Source: a virus | Direction: 5' to 3' (one strand) | IMG/VR virus record: IMGVR_UViG_3300006128_000006 | Span: 1 to 35,697 of that record | DNA: 35,697 nucleotides | Shown: positions 30,402-35,697 of the stretch, piece by piece | How positions within the stretch are numbered: the first letter of the stretch is position 1 | Layout: the number at the start of each line of letters is the position of its first letter | The notes under the pieces: model-generated | Told to the model about the DNA's origin: nothing | The model's input: only the letters and a program-made list of their open reading frames with translations | Database searches by the model: none | Made by a program: the position numbers and the translations under genes

Positions 30402-30429
30402 ATTATACATCAATTAATCATGTTGTCAA
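30402..30429 (-). promoter_or_regulatory. Consensus sigma70 early promoter, leftward arm
   Basis: On the minus strand a perfect TTGACA (30429-30424) and perfect TATAAT (30407-30402) are 16 bases apart, with an A/T-rich spacer. Predicted start near 30395. It should fire at once with host RNA polymerase and drives the micropeptide and gp88 block. Confidence 0.85.
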
Positions 30430-30493
30430 ATACTTTCTTCATTGTATTTTTTAATCAATTCATCTAGGCGATAGCATTAATCTATTGAGTAAT

Positions 30494-30509
30494 TGTTTCA
30501 CGTGAAACA
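30494..30509. promoter_or_regulatory. parS centromere-like site (ParB-binding palindrome)
   Basis: TGTTTCACGTGAAACA is a perfect 16-bp palindrome identical to the bacterial chromosomal parS consensus (TGTTNCACGTGAAACA). ParB-CTPase clamps load at this sequence and slide to neighbouring DNA. No parB or parA gene exists in this genome, so any binding would be by host ParB. It sits in the divergent regulatory region about 65 bases from the early promoter -35 box. The sequence match is direct; the function is inferred. Confidence 0.9.
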
Positions 30510-30544
30510 CTATATACTTATATAACAGTAAGGAATACTTAGGA

Positions 30545-30767
30545 CTATATATTTATATAGATATAGATTTTATAAATAAACTATATACATCTATAGTAGT
30601 TGTCTATAAATATATATATCTATATTAGTGGTTATATATCCTATATATAAATCTATTAAGGGATTAAGGATTGTTACTAAAGTACGTAATGCCATACTAC
30701 TTCCTTACAACTACCTTACAAAGGGTATGGGTATAAGTATAAACCCTATATATATATATTATCTATT
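30545..30767. repeat. AT-rich iteron-like repeats CTATA(n)ATCTAT
   Basis: Five related units start with CTATA and end with ATCTAT or TAGATATAG: 30545-30566, 30581-30596, 30604-30626, 30641-30657 and 30746-30767. They differ in length of the TATA core. Simple low-complexity AT tract drift could give part of this, but the CTATA/ATCTAT ends recur. Such AT-rich direct repeats resemble a DNA-unwinding element or initiator-binding iterons. Confidence 0.55.
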
Positions 30768-30799
30768 CTTACACCAGAACCGATAGTCACCCTGGCAAT

Positions 30800-30838
30800 G
30801 GAATGGGTTTAGGGGGCTGTAGGGGGTAGCCCCATTCC
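30800..30838. other. G-rich hairpin region
   Basis: GGAATGGG (30800-30807) and CCCATTCC (30831-30838) form a perfect 8-bp stem. The loop strand carries two G5 runs (30812-30816, 30822-30826), and with the GGG in the stem there are three G-tracts, so a G-quadruplex would need a fourth strand. Followed by C6 and A9. Not a terminator on either strand (no downstream T-run). Confidence 0.5.
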
Positions 30839-30867
30839 TATATCCCCCCAAAAAAAAATCAGGTTTA

Positions 30868-30876
30868 TGCTATTAT
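30868..30876 (+). promoter_or_regulatory. Putative extended -10 promoter, rightward arm
   Basis: TGCTATTAT is an extended -10 (TGn plus TATTAT) 26 bases before the ATG at 30903 and preceded by an A9 tract (30850-30858) that could act as an UP-like element. No clear -35 hexamer is seen. AAAGGAG lies 5 bases before the ATG. Confidence 0.5.
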
Positions 30877-30902
30877 TTGCACAATTCATTAAAGGAGTAG
30901 AT

Positions 30903-31115
30903 ATGCTCACAGTAGAGAAAGGGTTAGATGTACCAAAGAGTATTATTAGGAACAAGTACCCATATAAGATTATGGAAGTAGGTGATTCATTCTTTGTACC
31001 TGACGGTAAGCTGAATCAGATATGCAATGGGAACTATCGGGTTGGTAAGCAATTGGGATGGAAGTTTGTTGCTCGTACTGAGAACAATGGAGTTAGAGTT
31101 TGGCGAACTGAGTAA
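30903..31115 (+). CDS. Small rightward early protein of unknown function (70 aa)
   Basis: The ATG at 30903 is chosen over an in-frame upstream start (30867) because AAAGGAG (30891-30897) is correctly spaced and the upstream start overlaps the promoter. PYKIMEVGDSFFVPDGKLNQ and LGWKFVARTENNGVRVWRTE show a compact globular protein with an MEVGDSFFVP motif that recurs in small phage proteins. First gene of the rightward arm; perhaps a DNA-binding regulator, but no motif proves it. Confidence 0.65.
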   Translation: MLTVEKGLDVPKSIIRNKYPYKIMEVGDSFFVPDGKLNQICNGNYRVGKQLGWKFVARTENNGVRVWRTE

Positions 31116-31144
31116 CAGTTTGTCTACCGAACGGGAGAGAGGTT

Positions 31145-31309
31145 ATGGAGGACAGAATAAATAGCTTGGTTGACAAGTTAATGCTTTGCCGTCTAGAAGA
31201 GGTGATGGATTTGCTTGAGGATGACCAGAACGAGGAAGTAGATGAAGCGGTCTATGAGGCTGCTAAGACCTTATACGTTTATTTTGGTGGGGAACTAGAT
31301 GAGTATTGA
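31145..31309 (+). CDS. Acidic helical protein (54 aa)
   Basis: ATG at 31145 after GAGAGG. Begins MEDRINSLVDKLMLCRLEEV and includes DDQNEEVDEAVYEAAKTLYV. Very acidic and helical. The next gene begins inside its last codons (31299), with 11 bases of overlap. No family recognised. Confidence 0.6.
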   Translation: MEDRINSLVDKLMLCRLEEVMDLLEDDQNEEVDEAVYEAAKTLYVYFGGELDEY

Positions 31310-31520
31310 AGCTAACGGACATGACATCACATATGTAGAGCCACCAGACCAGGTTCAGAAGAACAAGTATTTGGATTTGGTGTGGCAGATGTCTAAGGAA
31401 CAGATGTTTAAAGAGTTGATGCGAGTTCATGCGGAGTCTACTAGACTACTGACTGAGGCGCAGATAGAAATTGATACGTTGAGAATGACGATTGCCAAAC
31501 TTGATAAATCAATACAGTGA
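31299..31520 (+). CDS. Coiled-coil protein upstream of terminase (73 aa)
   Basis: The ATG overlaps the previous gene by 11 bases. The product (ANGHDITYVEPPDQVQKNKY; WQMSKEQMFKELMRVHAEST; RLLTEAQIEIDTLRMTIAKL) has a short disordered start, then a long helical coiled coil. It also overlaps the next gene. A small-terminase or regulatory role is possible from position only. Confidence 0.55.
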   Translation: MSIEANGHDITYVEPPDQVQKNKYLDLVWQMSKEQMFKELMRVHAESTRLLTEAQIEIDTLRMTIAKLDKSIQ

Positions 31521-31710
31521 ACAATTACTGGCAACAAGGAAAGACTTTAAGGCTCAGATGTATGCTGCCTGTCTTTGCAGAACCAAGGCTCAGAAACGCT
31601 CTCTAGCAGCCTATTGGAAAAAGACATACTCTGAGTTGCAGTACAAGGAATTAATCGCCTGTGCGAGAGATACAAAGGTCAGAAGTGCTATTGCTAACTG
31701 GGAACTATGA
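31492..31710 (+). CDS. Small helical protein overlapping TerL, small-terminase candidate (72 aa)
   Basis: The frame has no ATG at its beginning: TTG at 31492 or 31501 is the likely start, behind GAGAATGACG. The product (LLATRKDFKAQMYAACLCRT; YWKKTYSELQYKELIACARD; ending SAIANWEL) is basic and helical with three Cys. The stop overlaps the TerL ATG by four bases. Position fits a small terminase subunit but size is below the usual 100-200; the assignment is open. Confidence 0.5.
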   Translation: MPNLINQYSEQLLATRKDFKAQMYAACLCRTKAQKRSLAAYWKKTYSELQYKELIACARDTKVRSAIANWEL

Positions 31711-33485
31711 GTAACTTTAATCTTCAACAGTTTTATCACTTCTGCCGACAGCTCAAGATTGAAACCAAAGAGCATGGCTTAAAGAAGATGGATAAGCTAT
31801 TAGGTACTCAAACCTATGTCATGGGTGAGATTGCTAAAGGCTTAGAGGAAGACGTTCATTTCTTCACGATCCTCAAAGGGCGGCAACTTGGTATCACCAC
31901 CATCTCTCTTGCCCTCGATCTGTATTGGCACTTTGTTAACCCTGGTCTTCAGGGAACATTGACAACGGATACGGAAGAGAACAGAGATATGTTTCGCTCA
32001 ACCTTGGCGATGTACATGGATGGGTTACCCAAGGAATACAAGATTCCTCTGATTGCTCACAACCGTACTCAGATGAGTTTGAAGAACCGCAGTCGATTGT
32101 TTTATCAGGTGGCAGGAACTCGTTCAAAAGGAACACTAGGTCGTGGCAAAGCAATTACCTTTCTACATGGAACAGAAACAAGTTCTTGGGGTGATGAGGA
32201 AGGTCTTGCTTCCCTACTGGCTTCGCTTGCTGAAACCAACCCAATGCGAATGTACATCTTTGAATCTACTGCCCGTGGGTTCAATATGTTTCACGATATG
32301 TATACGACAGCTAAACGGGCTAGAACACAAAGAGCTATTTTTTGTGGCTGGTGGCGCAATGAGTTGTATTCACTAGACCCCAATGGACAAACCTACAAAG
32401 TCTACTGGGATGGCAAACTCACAGGTGAAGAGAAAGAGTGGGTGCGTGATATTAAGAAACTCTACAACGTAGAGATCAATTCTCGTCAAATCGCCTGGTG
32501 GCGTTGGAAACTTTTTGAAGGCATCAAGGACGATAGCCTCATGTATCAGGAATTTCCTCCCACTGAAGACTACGCCTTCGTAATGACAGGCACATCCTAC
32601 TTCTCTAACGCAAGGTGTACTGATGCTGCCAAAATCGCTAAAAAGACCACACCGGATTACTACCGCTATCTGTTTGGTGCAAACTTCCAAGACACCAATG
32701 TCCTCAAGTCCACCGAACGACTTGCGACCCTTAAGGTATGGGAAGAACCGATTGACACAGCCTACTACGTTATTGGGGCTGATCCTGCATACGGCTCTTC
32801 TGATTGGGCTGATCGTTTTTGCATTCAAGTCTACAGAGCTTATTCCGATGGACTCGAACAAGTCGCAGCATTCGCAACGTCGGAAATGAACACCTATCAG
32901 TTCGCATGGGTGATTGCTCACCTTGCTGGCGCATACAAGAACTCAACCCTTAACCTTGAAGTCAATGGTCCAGGTCAAGCCGTCATTAACGAGTTGCGTA
33001 ACCTCAAACGTCTTGCAGCGTCTATGGGCGGTCAAATGGGATCAGATTTGATGAACGTCTATGGCTCAATGACCAACTACATCTGGAGAAAGAACGACTC
33101 ATTAGGCGGGATGTCAGCCTCGATGGGTTGGCTCACCACCTCTGCGACCAAAGAGAGAATGCTCTCCTACATGAAAGACTACTTTGAGCGTGGCATGATG
33201 GACATCTTTGATATGGAAACCATTGAAGAGATGAAGACTGTTGTTCGTGATGGGGGCGCAATTGAAGCCTCTGGGCGCAACAAGGATGATCGAGTCATTG
33301 CGTCAGCCCTGGCTGCTGCTGCATACGCAGAACAAGTACAGCCTCAACTCATTGGCAGACGCATTTCTAAAGACATCAGCAAGAAGCAAGAGGAACTTAC
33401 CCCTGAAGAAGTGGCAATGGGTAAGAACGTATCAAACTATCTCAAGCAAATAGGTATTTACGGTGGCAATACCCGTCCTATCTAA
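31707..33485 (+). CDS. terL: Terminase large subunit (592 aa)
   Basis: ATPase: Walker A-like KGRQLGITT (57-65) and AITFLHGTETSSW (149-161) with the catalytic Glu at 157. Nuclease: IGADPAYGSSDWADR (356-370; D359), LNLEVNGPGQA (415-425; E418) and a C-terminal NKDDRVIASALA, the RNase-H-like metal-binding set. Length fits. It cuts concatemers and pumps DNA through the portal at 34414. It overlaps the previous gene by four and the next by 23 bases. Confidence 0.92.
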   Translation: MSNFNLQQFYHFCRQLKIETKEHGLKKMDKLLGTQTYVMGEIAKGLEEDVHFFTILKGRQLGITTISLALDLYWHFVNPGLQGTLTTDTEENRDMFRSTLAMYMDGLPKEYKIPLIAHNRTQMSLKNRSRLFYQVAGTRSKGTLGRGKAITFLHGTETSSWGDEEGLASLLASLAETNPMRMYIFESTARGFNMFHDMYTTAKRARTQRAIFCGWWRNELYSLDPNGQTYKVYWDGKLTGEEKEWVRDIKKLYNVEINSRQIAWWRWKLFEGIKDDSLMYQEFPPTEDYAFVMTGTSYFSNARCTDAAKIAKKTTPDYYRYLFGANFQDTNVLKSTERLATLKVWEEPIDTAYYVIGADPAYGSSDWADRFCIQVYRAYSDGLEQVAAFATSEMNTYQFAWVIAHLAGAYKNSTLNLEVNGPGQAVINELRNLKRLAASMGGQMGSDLMNVYGSMTNYIWRKNDSLGGMSASMGWLTTSATKERMLSYMKDYFERGMMDIFDMETIEEMKTVVRDGGAIEASGRNKDDRVIASALAAAAYAEQVQPQLIGRRISKDISKKQEELTPEEVAMGKNVSNYLKQIGIYGGNTRPI

Positions 33486-33867
33486 AGCCGAATTAGAGTT
33501 GATTATGGATCGGTTCGTTGCCGACCCGAACCGTGGTATCGGTATTAATATGTTTTGCGAACTCTGTGGTGTGCCTATATCCACATTTCGATTGATGTTC
33601 ATAGATAAAACCTACCCTATGAACGAAACCATGCAGCGCAGAGTCTCAAAAGGTTGGAATGCTTGGCGTAATGGCGAGGTCGCTATTATGAAAAACCAAG
33701 ACAACACCAAATTCTTGGAGTACCGTAAGGTTGCCAAACCAAGGATAGCTCGTGGCTATGGGCTAGAAGTTGTTGATAGCCAAATCAAATTGAAGATTGG
33801 AATTGTTAACCGTGCCGACTACGGGGAAACCCTAGTCGATCAATTAGGGGATAAAGTAAATGTCTAG
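33463..33867 (+). CDS. HTH-like protein, possible small terminase or packaging factor (134 aa)
   Basis: Starts at GTG inside the TerL 3' end (23-base overlap). Residues about 25-60 (GIGINMFCELCGVPISTFRL) look like a helix-turn-helix, followed by a basic helix (MQRRVSKGWNAWRNGEVAIM) and a beta-rich C-terminus (KPRIARGYGLEVVDSQIKLK). An HTH plus position beside TerL could mean small terminase function, competing with the 72-residue gene at 31492. An internal ATG start (33505) cannot be excluded. Confidence 0.6.
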   Translation: MAIPVLSKAELELIMDRFVADPNRGIGINMFCELCGVPISTFRLMFIDKTYPMNETMQRRVSKGWNAWRNGEVAIMKNQDNTKFLEYRKVAKPRIARGYGLEVVDSQIKLKIGIVNRADYGETLVDQLGDKVNV

Positions 33868-34417
33868 GATACTAAGGGATTACAAATGCCAGGAACATGG
33901 CTTTTTTGAAGGTTTTGAACCAATTTGTCCAGAGGGGTGTACCGATTATGTTCTCCAAGTTTTTCTCCAGGCTCCTGGGTTTAAGAGTGAAAAGTCTAAA
34001 GCTGCCGACAGACAACTTAAGCAGCTTGCCAGCGAATTCGGAATGTCTGACATCAAGTCCACCAAAGAAGGCGAGAACCAAAGCGGCTACCTCACCCGCA
34101 ACAACAAGTTCACCGAAAAAGAATACGCAGACGCAGAGAAGTACGCCACGCCCAAAAAGAGAGGCAGACCTCGCAAAGGCAAAGCCGCAGCCGAAACGCC
34201 GCAAGCCCCGCAAGAAGCCCGTGCTGGTGACGCAGCAATCTGGGGCGGTGGCTTCCAAGGGATGAATATGGCGCAAGTCTTAGCCGGAAAGTTCGCTCAA
34301 CCAGTCAGAGGTGAGTCTGTGGGCTTGACACCGAGGGATGCGGGGATCAATAATGGTCCTAGAATAGACCCTCGTGCAACCATGCAAGACCCTGACGGAC
34401 TAAAGATTAAGACATGA
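33860..34417 (+). CDS. Zinc-ribbon and AT-hook protein next to portal (185 aa)
   Basis: AGGGGAT precedes the ATG, which overlaps the previous stop. N-terminal C10, H13, C23 and C27 (YKCQEHGFFEGFEPICPEGC) look like a zinc ribbon. PKKRGRPRKGK (98-108) is a canonical AT-hook (RGRP core). The remainder is disordered. Its stop overlaps the portal start by four bases (ATGA). It could bind DNA during packaging or link head and genome; the family is recurrent in this phage type, with no known function. Confidence 0.65.
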   Translation: MSRILRDYKCQEHGFFEGFEPICPEGCTDYVLQVFLQAPGFKSEKSKAADRQLKQLASEFGMSDIKSTKEGENQSGYLTRNNKFTEKEYADAEKYATPKKRGRPRKGKAAAETPQAPQEARAGDAAIWGGGFQGMNMAQVLAGKFAQPVRGESVGLTPRDAGINNGPRIDPRATMQDPDGLKIKT

Positions 34418-35697
34418 GAATCCCACCAAACCATGACGAACGTGAAAATTTCTACCTGGAATTAGCACAAAAGTGCATGGTTTCAAGGGAGGAGCGTAAA
34501 GAGGACTACCGGGTTTTACGCTCTTACTACTTGTTTGGGGCAGGATCGGAAGAACCTCCTGCCTATTTCAACAAGATTCATCCGCACATTGACCAACTCA
34601 CCTCTTTTCTTTATTCCGCTGAAACCACACGGTTCTCTATCGCACTTGGTGCATCTGTACCTGTTGCCGAACAAAGAAAGACTCCAACACTGACAAGCGC
34701 ACTCAATGATGAGTGGCTAAATAGCAACGCAGACCAAGTTTTTTCTACTGCGCTTACTTGGTCTTTGGTGTATAACACTACGTTCATTAAATTGGTTCAG
34801 AACAACGGTATCCATCCGTACATGATTGAACCAGGTGCAATGGGTGTATTGCGTGAAGATACACCGTACACAGACAGACAAGAAGCAATCTGTCAGCGTT
34901 ACTACATCACCAAATCAGAATTGTATGCACGACTCTACTCACATCCCAAGCGTGAGAGTATTGTTGCTCGTGTGACAGGCGGTATACGCAACACAACCAA
35001 TGATGGTGCGAACGGCGGCGATGGTGTTGCCCGTGTCATCTTATCGGCAACCAATCCAACGATATACGGTAACGTCGAGTTGGACTTGTATGGCATGAAT
35101 CGCTATCAAGCCCGTGTTGCTGAAGAAACCATTGAGATGCAAGAACTATGGGTGTGGAACGATGAAACAATGGATTACCAAGTGGTCACCATTGCGTCAC
35201 CAGATGTCATCATCTATGACCGACCCGGTGCATCACTCTTCCTTAAAGGCGAATGCCCCTTTGTGCAGATTTGCCCCAACCCACAGTACGATTATTTCTG
35301 GGGACAATCTGAAGTACAAAAACTTATGCTCTTGCAAGGTTTGCGTAACAATCGCATGACTGAAGTGTTGGATATATTATCCAAGCAAGTATCGCCCCCT
35401 ACAGCATTGTCAGGCTTTACTGGCATCCTTGATGAAAAGAATTTTGCACTGAACAAAGCAGGTGGTTTGCTTGCGTCGGATATGCCTAACGCAAAAGTTG
35501 AGCGTCTTGCTCCCGAAATGCCAAGCAACTTGTTTGAGGTGTTGCATGAAATTGATGATATGTTTTCTGAGGTTTCTGGAATCAGTAACGTGTTATCTGG
35601 CAAAGGGGAGTCCGGCGTTAGATCCACTGGTCATGCCTCTCAGCTTGCTCGTCTAGGTTCTAGTCGTGCTAAGAAACGTGCCTTAATTGTCGAAGAC
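34414..35697 (+). CDS. Portal protein, N-terminal part (continues at 2-451)
   Basis: Starts ATGAGAATCCCACC, overlapping the previous stop, and is open to the contig end (428 codons); across the junction it continues at base 101 to 451, about 544 residues in all. Recognisable elements are YFNKIHPHIDQLTSFLYSAE, FIKLVQNNGIHPYMIEPGAM, a wing/stem segment (QEAICQRYYITKSELYARLY) and the conserved YDYFWGQSEVQKLMLLQGLR. Head vertex protein; couples terminase, capsid and adaptor. Confidence 0.93.
   Translation, partial: MRIPPNHDERENFYLELAQKCMVSREERKEDYRVLRSYYLFGAGSEEPPAYFNKIHPHIDQLTSFLYSAETTRFSIALGASVPVAEQRKTPTLTSALNDEWLNSNADQVFSTALTWSLVYNTTFIKLVQNNGIHPYMIEPGAMGVLREDTPYTDRQEAICQRYYITKSELYARLYSHPKRESIVARVTGGIRNTTNDGANGGDGVARVILSATNPTIYGNVELDLYGMNRYQARVAEETIEMQELWVWNDETMDYQVVTIASPDVIIYDRPGASLFLKGECPFVQICPNPQYDYFWGQSEVQKLMLLQGLRNNRMTEVLDILSKQVSPPTALSGFTGILDEKNFALNKAGGLLASDMPNAKVERLAPEMPSNLFEVLHEIDDMFSEVSGISNVLSGKGESGVRSTGHASQLARLGSSRAKKRALIVED
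35598..35697. repeat. Contig-end direct repeat (circular overlap), right copy
   Basis: Identical to bases 1-100; merge the two copies to obtain the 35,597-bp unit. It should not be counted as a duplicated sequence. Confidence 0.95.

Larger units (their letters stand above)
30348..30902. other. Divergent switch region without genes
   Basis: No supportable gene on either strand in 555 bases. From left to right it holds a dyad and consensus promoter for the leftward arm, a parS site, five AT-rich iteron-like repeats (30545-30767), a G-rich hairpin and C6A9 tract, and a promoter for the rightward arm. Base composition is the most AT-rich of the genome between 30,510 and 30,770. It is the best candidate for a replication origin. 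Confidence 0.7.

Noticed and set aside
30545-30767. CRISPR array
   Set aside because: Repeats are AT low-complexity, of uneven length and with no constant spacer size; no cas genes.
30839-30866. Rho-independent terminator at the G-rich hairpin
   Set aside because: The hairpin is followed by C6A9 on the plus strand, and the T-run would lie upstream on the minus strand, so geometry is wrong for both.
32373-32921. 182-codon minus-strand frame in terL
   Set aside because: Shadow of a well-supported terminase with conserved motifs.
33872-34276. 134-codon minus-strand frame
   Set aside because: Shadow of the Lys/Pro/Ala-rich AT-hook gene; no ribosome site or family signature.

Overview
The window is the complete genome of a small tailed phage, read once around a circle. 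Bases 1-100 are repeated exactly at 35598-35697, so the unit length is 35,597 bp and the portal gene is cut by the arbitrary contig ends. Short-tail (podovirus-like) architecture is inferred: there is a portal, a P22-gp4-like adaptor, a nozzle-like protein, tail fibres and four large internal-virion/ejection proteins, but no tape-measure, sheath, tail-tube or baseplate gene. The moderately AT-rich composition, Shine-Dalgarno-led genes and the closest family types (GTA-type holin, GH108 endolysin, RecT/YqaJ pair, RusA) suggest a proteobacterial, probably aquatic, host. The host cannot be fixed from the sequence.

Layout. Rightward arm (30.9 kb to the contig end, continuing from 1 to 21.76 kb): three or four small early genes, large terminase, an HTH-like gene, a zinc/AT-hook protein, portal, scaffold-like genes, major capsid protein, two small capsid-associated proteins, adaptor, nozzle, fibres, four ejection proteins, then a lysis cassette (membrane proteins, 3-TM holin, GH108 muramidase) and two small genes. 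Leftward arm (30.35 kb down to 21.64 kb): a strong consensus sigma70 promoter at about 30.4 kb drives micro-membrane proteins, a gp88-like protein, a secreted Cys-rich peptide, a PP-loop (PAPS-reductase-like) protein, small phage proteins, a YqaJ-type exonuclease with a RecT-like annealing protein, RusA, a glycosyltransferase and a methyltransferase. The two arms converge at 21.64-21.76 kb with a 116-bp antisense overlap.

The divergent switch region (30348-30902) is the most notable part. It holds a perfect 16-bp chromosomal-type parS site (30494-30509), AT-rich CTATA...ATCTAT iteron-like repeats, a G-rich hairpin, and promoters for both arms. No ParA/ParB, replication initiator, helicase, primase, DNA polymerase, integrase or repressor is recognisable anywhere. 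The phage therefore seems to rely on host replication, and may recruit host ParB to this locus.

A second notable element is a compact structured-RNA candidate on the minus strand (about 28658-28556). It has its own putative promoter, a 5' hairpin, a 20-bp stem enclosing two hairpins (one with a GCAA tetraloop), and a terminal U-tract. No tRNA, CRISPR array or insertion sequence was seen.
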